Shown: one piece after another, positions 40,959 through 49,136 of the stretch
How the letters are laid out: each line of letters opens with the position of its first letter
Numbering within the stretch: the first letter of the stretch is position 1
Assembly (NCBI GenBank): GCA_902500825.1
Contig: CABVRX010000004.1
Coordinates: forward strand, 151,949 to 215,948
Source of the DNA: an uncultured Nitrospira sp.
GTDB taxonomy: Bacteria; Nitrospirota; Nitrospiria; Nitrospirales; Nitrospiraceae
Direction: 5' to 3'
DNA: 64,000 nucleotides
The notes under the pieces: generated by a model
Seen by the model: the letters and a program-made list of their open reading frames with translations, nothing else
What the model was told of the DNA's origin: nothing
The model's database searches: none
Position numbers and translations under genes: made by a program

Positions 40959-42329
40959 ATGACAACGTATGAAGCTGAAAAAAATATAGAGTCACCCGAA
41001 GATGAATTTTGTCATATCGGGAACGATCAACCTGTCATGACCGAACCGGCTACCGAACCCGGATCAGCCGCTTTCCAGGCGAAATGTGTGGGACGCGATT
41101 TCGCCGCCGGAATTATCACCGGGGCGATGGCTATTCCATTGTCGGTGGGTATCGCCATGATGTCTGAGTATCCCATCAAGGTAGGGCTCGCTACTGTGGC
41201 GTTCGCCTGCTTGATCGGCTGGATCAATGCCTGGTTCAGGCCCGGCAATTACATCGGCTGCCCGGGAATTGCGGCGGGGCTGGCACCGGTGTTGGCTGTC
41301 GGCGTTGCGACCTTCGGCCTAGAAAATATGCCCTTTGCAATTTTCCTAACGGCGCTTTTTCAAGCCATCATATGGAAATTCAACTGGCAGAGATATCTTT
41401 TGCTTGCTGTGCCCGTATACCTGGTTGAAGGGCTGTTGGCAGGCGTCGGCCTGAAGATCGCGCTCAAATTTCTCGCCTTCACCTATGAGCTCACTCCAGG
41501 GATGGAATCCGCCGTCTCATTCTTGAACGGCGCGCGTATTCAGATGATCTTCATCTCCATGGTGGGGTATGGCCTTTTCGTCTATCTTTTTTTGAAGTTC
41601 AAGCACACGCAACCTGCGATTCCCTATTTTGTCATCATCGCAGCGGGCACCATCCTTGCCCAGTTCGTATCGGTGCCCATGCTGTCCATGGAGGATACGG
41701 ATCTCCAATTCGCGCTGCCGCTCCCGCACTTCGACAGTCCCTGGACCGCGCTCTCTTTGCTGGGATTTGCGGTGATGCTGGCGCTGATCGACGTTATCGA
41801 ACAGGTTATGAGCAATGCTGCGATCGAAAAGATCGATCCGCTCAAGAGGAAATGCAACAGTAATAACAGTCTGCTGGCCATCTGGATCGCCAATATGGGG
41901 TCGAGCTTCTTCGGCGGCATGACCAATCTTGACGGTTTGGCAAAAAGCACCACCAATCGGTTGGCGGGAGCGTATACCAAGTTCTCGGTCCTGATTATCG
42001 GTTGTGTGGTGACCTTCTTCACATTTAATACGTACTCCCTGGCATATTTGCCGAAATTTGCGCTGGCAGTCATCATGATCTTCTCCGGCTGGAAGATGAT
42101 CGAGGGACTCGTGCATGTGACCCACCATGGCCCCTATGCCATGATCCTCGCTATCCTCTGCGGCCTGTTGGTTTTCAGAGTGGGAATTTTTGAAGGCCTG
42201 CTGGCTGCTATGGCCGTGCACGGCATTGTTCATTATATGGTGTATGCCAATCTTGACAAAATGCCGGGAAGGACCATCGTCAAACGGTATATTGATGACC
42301 TCAAAAAGAACGTGAGCGACGTCAGTTAG
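40959..42329 (+). CDS. SulP-family anion transporter lacking a STAS domain
   Basis: A 456-residue inner-membrane protein with about 11-12 hydrophobic segments after a hydrophilic 45-residue N-terminus. SulP-like features are DFAAGIITGAMAIPLSVGIA, PGNYIGCPGIAAGLAPVLAV, ALIDVIEQVMSNAAIEKIDP and SSFFGGMTNLDGLAKSTTNR. The helices end near residue 430, so the usual C-terminal STAS domain (about 110 residues) is absent. SulP members carry sulfate, bicarbonate (BicA), molybdate or other anions. Nearby inorganic-carbon genes favour bicarbonate, but the CysD-like gene just upstream would favour sulfate. A USP-family gene follows 100 nt later and may be co-transcribed. Confidence 0.85.
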   Translation: MTTYEAEKNIESPEDEFCHIGNDQPVMTEPATEPGSAAFQAKCVGRDFAAGIITGAMAIPLSVGIAMMSEYPIKVGLATVAFACLIGWINAWFRPGNYIGCPGIAAGLAPVLAVGVATFGLENMPFAIFLTALFQAIIWKFNWQRYLLLAVPVYLVEGLLAGVGLKIALKFLAFTYELTPGMESAVSFLNGARIQMIFISMVGYGLFVYLFLKFKHTQPAIPYFVIIAAGTILAQFVSVPMLSMEDTDLQFALPLPHFDSPWTALSLLGFAVMLALIDVIEQVMSNAAIEKIDPLKRKCNSNNSLLAIWIANMGSSFFGGMTNLDGLAKSTTNRLAGAYTKFSVLIIGCVVTFFTFNTYSLAYLPKFALAVIMIFSGWKMIEGLVHVTHHGPYAMILAILCGLLVFRVGIFEGLLAAMAVHGIVHYMVYANLDKMPGRTIVKRYIDDLKKNVSDVS

Positions 42330-42429
42330 CAAACCGCTCCCATTCGGCACAGGATATGCCCGCCGTGAGATGGGAGAGGTGAATGTTCGTTCTTCACTCA
42401 GCCATCATGGACTAAAAAGACGCATCCTG

Positions 42430-42816
42430 ATGTTCAAGAGAATTATGGCAGCGATCGACGGCAGCGAAACTTCCAGGGAGACATTGATGGAAGCGAAGCG
42501 CATGGCTGTTTCCCGCCATGCTACGCGACGCATCGTCTATGCTGTCTCGGATTCAGAGGATGTCGATCAGAAAGCCGGTTTCAAGCTGTTGGCGCAGGCC
42601 AAGTCTGCCGTTGGCAGCGAAGTGGCCGCAGAGACTCATGTCTTATACGCCGATGCCATTTATGGCCTGACTGGAATCGTCGAAGCCGTCGCAGACGCAG
42701 CCAACGGTGGTGGGAAGCTCCCATTGTCGAGGGCTGGAACGATGATAATCGGTTCGGTCGCTGAACAGCTAATCACCATGGTTGATGCATCGGTTCTCTT
42801 GGTTCGTCCGCATTAG
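42430..42816 (+). CDS. short UspA-like universal stress protein
   Basis: About 128 residues. The ATG at 42430 (MFKRIMAAIDGSETSRETLM) matches the family start; the frame is open to 42370 but that stretch has no UspA similarity. The ATP-binding UspA fold is recognisable at RIMAAIDGSE. The C-terminal signature is IIGSVAEQLITMVDASVLLV, like the GSVAE of relatives. The usual D..V.G..G segment before it is lost: the sequence reads DAANGGGKLPLSRAGTMIIG, so nucleotide binding is doubtful. It follows the SulP transporter and may be a regulatory partner. The ribosome site is weak. Confidence 0.75.
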   Translation: MFKRIMAAIDGSETSRETLMEAKRMAVSRHATRRIVYAVSDSEDVDQKAGFKLLAQAKSAVGSEVAAETHVLYADAIYGLTGIVEAVADAANGGGKLPLSRAGTMIIGSVAEQLITMVDASVLLVRPH

Positions 42817-43133
42817 ACGGCATCGGCCAACCCTATTTCTAATCAACACTCCTGAACCGCTCTCCCGGCAGACGATCTCGTCGCGAACATGGCAGCCGAG
42901 CATCGACGCACAGGTCACGATGCGGCCGTGCACTGATGCACGAGTATTCGCCACAATCTGAAACATACTTCTTCGCTTGAATTCAAGATTCGCTATTTTC
43001 CAGGCATTTATTTACACCTTTTCTTTGTCTACTTGTCCTATTTGCATCAAACATCTGGACTCTGATTTGCATTTACCAACAATTAAGGGAGCGGATGGTC
43101 CGATTACCCTTGCTGCTTAAGGGGGATTCTTCA
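42817..43133. other. intergenic region upstream of isocitrate dehydrogenase
   Basis: About 317 nt. A hairpin with CGTGCA and TGCACG arms and CTGA loop is at 42927-42942 and resembles the one after the cysD-like gene. Further on the sequence is A/T-richer (42990-43080), and the isocitrate dehydrogenase ribosome site AAGGGGG lies near 43120. I see no gene. Confidence 0.5.
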
Positions 43134-44150
43134 ATGGGTACACAGCATGTCATAACGATGTTACCGGGAGAAGGCACAGGCCCGGAAATTTGCGAGGCGG
43201 TGCGATTAATCATCGATGCCAGTGGCGTCAATATTAAGTGGGAATATGAGGACATTGGGCTCGACTGTCTTGAAAAGCACGGCACCCTTCTGCCGGACAA
43301 GACGATTCAGAATATCGCGAAGAACAAAGTAGCGATCAAAGGCCCGACAACGACTCCGGTCGGCACCGGACATAAGAGCGCCAATGTGACCCTCCGTAAA
43401 GTCTTTGATCTTTACGCGAATGTGCGCCCGGCGAAACTCATCCCCGTGCTCAAACGGCCCTGGGACAAGATCGACATCATCAATTTCCGTGAAAATACCG
43501 AAGACTCCTATGCAGCCATCGAACACATGGTGTCTGATGAAGTCGCGCAATGTCTCAAAGTGATTACCTGGCCAGGCTCCTACCGGATCGCCGATTTCGC
43601 CTTCAAATGGGCCAAAGCCAACGGGCGCAAGAAGATCTACTGCGTCCATAAGGCCAACATCATGAAGATGACCGATGGTCTCTTTCTCGATGCCTTCCGA
43701 GAGGTCGCTCAAAAGTATCCTGACATCGAGTCCGGCGACATTATCGTGGATAACTGCTGCATGCAACTGGTGCGAAACCCAGCCCAGTTCGACTGCCTGG
43801 TGCTACCGAATCTCTACGGCGACATCTTGACGGATCTCTGCGCCGGACTGGTGGGAGGCTTAGGATTTGCGCCTGGCGCCAATGTCGGTGACGGCTGTGC
43901 GATCTTCGAAGCTGTCCACGGCTCTGCGCCGAAGTATGCCGGCATGAAAAAGGTCAATCCTTCGGCCGTGCTGATCTCCGGTATCATGATGCTCCGGTGG
44001 CTCAAGGAAGAAGCGGCCGCGGATCGGATCGAGAAGGCCATGTTCGCCGTCCTTGACGAGCGGAAACATGTGACATATGACGTCGGCGGGACGGCGACAA
44101 CAGATGAGTATGCGCAAGCGATCGTGGACAAAATGCATGCAAAGGCCTGA
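43134..44150 (+). CDS. icd: isocitrate dehydrogenase, catalytic part (isocitrate/isopropylmalate dehydrogenase family)
   Basis: About 338 residues. ATG 43134 follows an AAGGGGG site; an open stretch to 43095 is leader. Motifs are MLPGEGTGPEICEAVRLIID, GPTTTPVGTGHKSANVTLRK (substrate Ser/Asn), INFRENTEDSYAAIEHMVS (RENTED.Y as in isocitrate dehydrogenase, where LeuB has RELTGG), HKANIMKMTDGLFLDAFREV, IIVDNCCMQLVRNPAQFDC and IFEAVHGSAPKYAG. It reversibly interconverts isocitrate with 2-oxoglutarate and CO2. In reductive TCA-cycle bacteria it can run in the CO2-fixing direction. The C-terminal domain present in Thermus-type enzymes is absent here and is encoded by the next gene. Confidence 0.9.
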   Translation: MGTQHVITMLPGEGTGPEICEAVRLIIDASGVNIKWEYEDIGLDCLEKHGTLLPDKTIQNIAKNKVAIKGPTTTPVGTGHKSANVTLRKVFDLYANVRPAKLIPVLKRPWDKIDIINFRENTEDSYAAIEHMVSDEVAQCLKVITWPGSYRIADFAFKWAKANGRKKIYCVHKANIMKMTDGLFLDAFREVAQKYPDIESGDIIVDNCCMQLVRNPAQFDCLVLPNLYGDILTDLCAGLVGGLGFAPGANVGDGCAIFEAVHGSAPKYAGMKKVNPSAVLISGIMMLRWLKEEAAADRIEKAMFAVLDERKHVTYDVGGTATTDEYAQAIVDKMHAKA

Positions 44151-44185
44151 ACCTGTGCGCAGAGACTGAACAAGGAGATATCCCA

Positions 44186-44536
44186 ATGCCAACATTTACA
44201 GAAATTGCTAAGGCGACAAAAAAGAAGAAAGAAATCAAGTTAGTCGGAATCGACATGTACATCATCACGGATACGGGCATCCCGAAGTTCGACGATATCG
44301 GGCCGTTCAAGTGCGAGTTTATTTCCAATCGTGGCACCAAGGTCTGGCCGGGCTTCGTGAGCCCCGATCTCTTACAGGTCAATTGGTATCGATGCCGGTT
44401 CACGGCTACCAAGGATGTGCAGGACGCAGACGTCAATACGTTCCTGGACGCCCTGACCAAGAAAGGTTGGTGGTGGTCGGCGGCTCAGAAGTTGTGGACC
44501 TATGACGGTGAACCCGGCTACAGCAAAGCCTACTGA
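44186..44536 (+). CDS. free-standing C-terminal domain of Thermus-type isocitrate dehydrogenase
   Basis: A 116-residue protein beginning 35 nt after icd. From memory, Thermus-type enzymes end with a small domain containing VGVDVFVET, FRLKMISNRGTQVYP, DHYRCRF and FDGEPGFTKAQG. This protein has LVGIDMYIITDTG, FKCEFISNRGTKVWP, NWYRCRFTA and WTYDGEPGYSKAY in the same order. So it looks like that domain (Isocitrate_DH_C, PF18324) made as a separate polypeptide. It probably joins the catalytic subunit and may affect its stability, oligomer state or control. Whether the two genes arose by fission is unknown. A strong hairpin 11 nt past the stop ends the unit. Confidence 0.75.
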   Translation: MPTFTEIAKATKKKKEIKLVGIDMYIITDTGIPKFDDIGPFKCEFISNRGTKVWPGFVSPDLLQVNWYRCRFTATKDVQDADVNTFLDALTKKGWWWSAAQKLWTYDGEPGYSKAY

Positions 44537-44546
44537 GAGGCTTTCC

Positions 44547-44580
44547 TAGTCGGTGGGCGTAAGGACACGCCCACCGACTA
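44547..44580. terminator. terminator hairpin after icd unit
   Basis: A perfect 14-bp stem (TAGTCGGTGGGCGT and its complement) with a 6-nt AAGGAC loop starts 11 nt after the stop at 44536. No T-run follows, but the stability and position fit a transcription end. It could serve both strands because of its symmetry. Confidence 0.65.
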
Positions 44581-44799
44581 CCTAAGATTCACCTTGAACC
44601 CCTGCTCTCATACTGAGTGCGCCGTGTAAGTTTCAAGGGGGAGGGTGCAGCGCCCATCTACTTCTTCGGTTACACCTTTGCGTGATTGAAACTAACGCCG
44701 CAGCAGAAGGCGTTCGTTCTCGATCGACTCGGAGAAAGGCAAATCTTGTACTCGGCGTTTATTGACACGCGCTGATTTTGGACTTCTTGGTTAGTCAGC

Positions 44800-45165
44800 T
44801 TATGAGAGCTGGCTGTCCACTCTCAATTTCGTGTTTTGCAACTCCCGATCCATCGTAAAGACAAAGACTCGCTCTCCGAGCTGCACATCGATATCCGTGA
44901 AGAGACCCAAGATTTTGGCACCGGTGATCTCGCTGACTTGTTCACAGAGTTTGTCGCGGCCTTGGGCGATCAAATTTTGCCGGAGACGCTTCACCATCTC
45001 GACCCCTTCCGCAGTCTTGGCCAGCTGCCGTTCGGCCGGCGTGAGAACGCCTTTGAGCCGGACGACTACCAGGTCCCGTGCCACCAATGCACGGACTTCA
45101 TCAGGACCTCGTCCCATGAATTCTTGCTCGAACTTGATGATCGCGTTGCGTATCGAATTTTCCAT
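44800..45165 (-). CDS. DUF2294-family protein
   Basis: A 121-residue soluble protein. It has IKFEQEFMGRGPDEVRALVA, DLVVVRLKGVLTPAERQLAK, then GAKILGLFTDIDVQLGERVF and FTMDRELQ, the DUF2294 pattern in which RLKGVLTPAE is invariant. The family is small, of unknown function, and in several genomes lies beside NuoL/DUF2309 genes; I recall this association only generally. Here it sits divergently upstream of the DAB-like locus, with about 390 nt between starts. It might be a regulatory or assembly factor for that locus. Confidence 0.82.
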   Translation of the reverse strand: MENSIRNAIIKFEQEFMGRGPDEVRALVARDLVVVRLKGVLTPAERQLAKTAEGVEMVKRLRQNLIAQGRDKLCEQVSEITGAKILGLFTDIDVQLGERVFVFTMDRELQNTKLRVDSQLS

Positions 45166-45551
45166 AGCCGAGCTTCACATATCATTCTCTAGGATTGCAT
45201 GACAAGAAGGATGCGTATCGCTCTGGGGCTTTTGTCTCAATCAATCACTGATCATGGGCCTTTCGGGCTAAGAATCTCCGGTTGAGAGACCCGGTGTTTC
45301 GATTCGTTCTTGACGCTGCTTGTTCATCCATATTATGCATTGACCGTTTTGAACACACGGCGATGCTGCCGGTCCTGATAGTGTAACACGGTCACGGATC
45401 GGTGGGATCCCGGAGTCCCGCGTGATGGTCGTAGGGTGGCCGGCAGTTCCTGTGAGAGAGGCCGGTCGCAGTACAAGCCAACCGAGCTGCGTCGACAAGC
45501 GGTCGCGCATAGCGGTTGGCTTTTGTGTTTGTAAGGTTTCTCGAGGTGACG
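45166..45551. promoter_or_regulatory. divergent control region upstream of DAB-like locus
   Basis: About 385 nt separate the DUF2294 gene from the first NuoL-like gene. On the plus strand TTGACG (45310-45315) is followed by TATTAT (45331-45336), with a 15-nt spacer that is shorter than ideal. It is the best promoter candidate I see. The rest shows no gene. Confidence 0.35.
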
Positions 45552-47252
45552 ATGTCCGCTGTCTTGCTCGTGCCGCTGCTTCCATTGATCGCTGCTCTTC
45601 TTGTGGGCATCGGGAGTGAGGCCACGCGTCACGTCCGTGCGAAGATCGCCGCCTGGCCGATCGGTGCGGCCTTCTGTGGCGCCATCGCCACACTCTACGT
45701 CGTGGCCACGGAAGGCCCGATGACACTTCGACTGTACGATCCGGTCGCGTCCACGGTGTTGGCCGTTCCGATCGGCCTGTACATCGATCGGCTCAGCGCG
45801 GTCATGATGGTGTTGATCTCCGGCATCGGTACGATCATTTACACCTATTCCGTCGAATATATGTACCAAGACTTACATGAGCGCCGGTATCTCGCCTTGA
45901 TCGGGTTCACCGTGTTCGTCCTCCTTTGCATGGTCTCCAGCGCGAATCTATTGATGCTGTTCATCCTCTGGCAGCTGCTGAGTTACCTCCTGTATCTCCT
46001 CGTCCACAACCATAGCCACCAAGAGACGCTGAAGAGCGCGTTTCGCACCTTCACGCTGTTGCGGGTCGGCGATGTCGCCTTTTTGGGCGGGACCGTGCTG
46101 GCCTACTCGCTGTACGGCACTCTGGAATTTCCGGACCTCTTTGCCGCCGCGAAGCAATCGACGGCCACCGTGTCCCTGTTCCCTGGTGTTGAATTCAACG
46201 GCGCGACGGCGGTCACCTTGCTGCTCCTGGTCGGCGGAATGAGCAAGTCGGCCCAGTTTCCATTTTACGGTTGGCTTCCCCGGTATCTTTATGCTCCCAC
46301 CTCAGTGACCGCCTTACTGCACGCGGGCATCATCAATGCCGCAGGCTTTCTCATCAACCGCCTGGCCCCGCTCTTCGGGATGAGCTCGACCACGCTGCAC
46401 GTTGCCCTCGTGATCGGAACGCTGACGGCGATCCTCGGCGCAACCATGATGCTGGTGCAAAACGACATCAAGAACATGCTCGGCTTTTCGACGATCGGCC
46501 AAATGGGCTACATGGTCATGGAATGCGGATTGGGCGCCTTTTCGCTCGCGGTCTTTCACTTGATCGCGCACGGCCTGTTCAAAGCGACGGTGTTTTTGTA
46601 CAGCGGGAATGTCATTCACAAGGCGCGACAAGAACCCGTCCTCCCTCATGCAGGATACGAAACGGAAGAAGACACCTACTCACCCTTGACTTGGACGACG
46701 GGGGTTCTCACGACCCTGCTGATCCCCTTAGTCATCCTGCTGGCAACTCACGGCGTGTTACGAATTCCGCTGTTGGAATCCCAGGGGACCGTCATCTTTC
46801 TCTTTTTTATCTGGATCACGTCTTCACAAGCGATCCTGACGCTGACCCGATTGCGGGCCGTCGCCTCCTGGCAGGTATCCGCGGCGATGTTGGTGACGCT
46901 CTTATTCATCGTGTTTGTCTATCTGTTTGCCGTCGAATCGTTCACGGCATTCCTGTACCCAAACCCGGAGGAAGTGGCCTCGTACTTCAAGGCCGGTGAT
47001 CTCGCAGACTGGCTCTTTGACCTCCTCCTCGTGGTGTCGACTCTAGTAACCATTATAGGCTGGATTTATTTGTACATGCGGGCCCATGGACGAACCGTAT
47101 GGACGCCGTCATGGATCGACAGTATCCGGATCCGCCTCTATGTGCTGTTCCTGAATCGGCTCTATGTGGACCCGGTTTTATATCGAGTGGGGCACACCCT
47201 GACATCTACCATTCAACGCTTGGATAAGCGTGCCCAAGAGCGTTCGCTTTAA
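45552..47252 (+). CDS. dabB: NuoL-like membrane subunit of the DAB-type carbon transporter, copy 1
   Basis: A 566-residue inner-membrane protein of the NuoL/MrpA family (about 14 helices). ATG 45552 follows a GAGGTG site. Core motifs are GLYIDRLSAVMMVLISGIGT, VGGMSKSAQFPFYGWLPRYL (the buried channel Lys) and LLHAGIINAAGFLINRLAPL. At residue 141 the antiporter helix has ILWQLLSYLLY, with Gln where complex I NuoL has the functional Glu (WEGVGLCSYLL). In DabAB systems DabB couples cation or proton movement to CO2 hydration by DabA. A near-identical paralogue follows. The C-terminal helices extend past the usual core. Confidence 0.88.
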   Translation: MSAVLLVPLLPLIAALLVGIGSEATRHVRAKIAAWPIGAAFCGAIATLYVVATEGPMTLRLYDPVASTVLAVPIGLYIDRLSAVMMVLISGIGTIIYTYSVEYMYQDLHERRYLALIGFTVFVLLCMVSSANLLMLFILWQLLSYLLYLLVHNHSHQETLKSAFRTFTLLRVGDVAFLGGTVLAYSLYGTLEFPDLFAAAKQSTATVSLFPGVEFNGATAVTLLLLVGGMSKSAQFPFYGWLPRYLYAPTSVTALLHAGIINAAGFLINRLAPLFGMSSTTLHVALVIGTLTAILGATMMLVQNDIKNMLGFSTIGQMGYMVMECGLGAFSLAVFHLIAHGLFKATVFLYSGNVIHKARQEPVLPHAGYETEEDTYSPLTWTTGVLTTLLIPLVILLATHGVLRIPLLESQGTVIFLFFIWITSSQAILTLTRLRAVASWQVSAAMLVTLLFIVFVYLFAVESFTAFLYPNPEEVASYFKAGDLADWLFDLLLVVSTLVTIIGWIYLYMRAHGRTVWTPSWIDSIRIRLYVLFLNRLYVDPVLYRVGHTLTSTIQRLDKRAQERSL

Positions 47253-47435
47253 CCGACACCGGCTTGACGACACAGAGTTGTTGGACGTAGGCTCCTCATC
47301 CGCAACGGCGCATAAGCAGGAATCGGCGGTCAGCCCCTGCTTGACGGATATGGAGAACCCGTATTAATGGTTATCCTCCCTTCGCCGCGGGAAGTGTGCT
47401 CATCGCCTGACTGGGAATAGGAATGCTGTTCAACC

Positions 47436-49136
47436 ATGTTGCTGATACTGACCGTCCCACTTCTCCTCTTGGCCGCTGCGGGTATCGTAACGAGCGGTGG
47501 TGAGACGCCGCGATTCACTCGTGCAAAGGCGGCTGCCTATCCCATCGGCCTGGCATTTCTAGGCTCCATCGGCACGCTGGTCCTGGTCACATCGCAGGGT
47601 CCCGTCACCGTTCGGCTCTACGATCCTGCCTCCGTCGCATCCTTCATTATTCCCATCGGTTTCTATGTCGACCGGCTGAGCGCAGTCATGATGACCTTGA
47701 TCACGGGCGTCAGCACCATCATTTACTGCTATTCAACGAGCTACATGTATCAGGATGGTCATGCGCGCCGATATCTGGCGTTGATTTGTCTGACCGATTT
47801 CGTGTTGATCTGCATGGTTTCGAGCGGGAACCTCATGATGCTGTTTCTCTTTTGGCAGCTCCTCAGCTACCTGCTCTACGTGCTCGCACACAACCATGGC
47901 CACCCGGCAACACTGGCGGGCGCGTTCAAGACGTTTACGCTGTTGCGTGTTGCCGACACCGCGTTTCTTGCCGGCATTGTTCTCGCCTATCAACTCTACG
48001 GCACCCTCGAATTCCACGAGCTGTTTGCGAGAGCGGCTGCCACGCCCATGACTCTTTCGATCCTGCCTGGGATGGACATCAGCGGCACAACGGCTGTGAC
48101 CTTCCTCCTTTTTATCGGCGCGATGGGCAAATCAGCCCAGTTTCCTCTGCATCTGTGGCTGCCGGGATCGCTCTTCGCTCCCACGCCGGTCCACGCATTA
48201 CTGCATGCCGGTATCATCAACGCCGGAGGCTTTCTCATCAACCGCCTCGCTCCGCTCTTCGGGATGAGCTCGACCACCCTGCACGCCGCCTTTGTCATCG
48301 GGACACTGACGGCCGCCCTTGGCGCAACGATGATGCTGGCGCAAAACGACATCAAAAAGACGCTCGGCTTCTCCACGATCGGGCAGATGGGCTACATGAT
48401 CATGGAATGCGGCTTGGGAGCCTTTTCGCTCGCCGTGTTCCATCTGATCGCTCACGGTCTCTTCAAGGCCACGGTCTTCCTCAATTGCGGAAATGTCATT
48501 CATAAGGCGCGGCAGGAACCGCATTTCCCCCGCGTGGACCATGAGGATGTCGAGGCAGGATTCTCTCGCCTGACCTGGTCGACCGGATTCATCACCACGC
48601 TCTTCATTCCTTTCCTCATTCTGCTCGCCACACATGGGATCCTACGCATCCCCCTGCTCGAATCCCAGGGGACCGTCATTATCCTCTTTTTCATCTGGAT
48701 CACATCGTCTCAAGCGATCTTGACGCTCACACGACTTCGCGCTGTGGCGTCATGGAAGGTCTCCTCTGCCATGTTGCTGACGCTCCTGTTCACCGTGTTC
48801 GTCTACCTGTTTGCCGTGGAGTCGTTCACAGCATTCCTCTACCCCAACCCGGACGAGGTGGCGTCGTATTTCAAAACCGCTGATCTCCCGGACTGGCTCT
48901 TCGACCTCATTGTCGTGATGGCCGCGCTCATGACGATCCTCGGCTGGACGTACCTGTATATGTATGCCCATGGCCGGACGGTCCGAGTTCCGACCTGGAT
49001 CCACGGTCTCAGAGTTCGCCTCTATACCGTGTTCTTGAATCGGATCTATGCCGATGAGCTCTATCAATTGATCGGCTCGATGACCGCGAAAGTGGTTCAC
49101 CGGATCGACAAGCTGGAACGCGGGTGGTCTCGATGA
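47436..49136 (+). CDS. dabB: NuoL-like membrane subunit, tandem copy 2
   Basis: A 566-residue paralogue, identical in length to copy 1 and very similar throughout; LAPLFGMSSTTLH, FSTIGQMGYM, GLGAFSLAVFHLIAHGLFKA and LLESQGTVI are shared. Channel Lys lies in FIGAMGKSAQFPLHLWLPGS. Residue 141 is again Gln (FLFWQLLSYLLY), as in copy 1. It starts 183 nt after copy 1 and overlaps the next gene by 4 nt (ATGA). A true duplication is supported because both reading frames are clean. Two NuoL subunits in series could form two ion half-channels in one complex or serve two alternative complexes. Confidence 0.88.
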   Translation: MLLILTVPLLLLAAAGIVTSGGETPRFTRAKAAAYPIGLAFLGSIGTLVLVTSQGPVTVRLYDPASVASFIIPIGFYVDRLSAVMMTLITGVSTIIYCYSTSYMYQDGHARRYLALICLTDFVLICMVSSGNLMMLFLFWQLLSYLLYVLAHNHGHPATLAGAFKTFTLLRVADTAFLAGIVLAYQLYGTLEFHELFARAAATPMTLSILPGMDISGTTAVTFLLFIGAMGKSAQFPLHLWLPGSLFAPTPVHALLHAGIINAGGFLINRLAPLFGMSSTTLHAAFVIGTLTAALGATMMLAQNDIKKTLGFSTIGQMGYMIMECGLGAFSLAVFHLIAHGLFKATVFLNCGNVIHKARQEPHFPRVDHEDVEAGFSRLTWSTGFITTLFIPFLILLATHGILRIPLLESQGTVIILFFIWITSSQAILTLTRLRAVASWKVSSAMLLTLLFTVFVYLFAVESFTAFLYPNPDEVASYFKTADLPDWLFDLIVVMAALMTILGWTYLYMYAHGRTVRVPTWIHGLRVRLYTVFLNRIYADELYQLIGSMTAKVVHRIDKLERGWSR

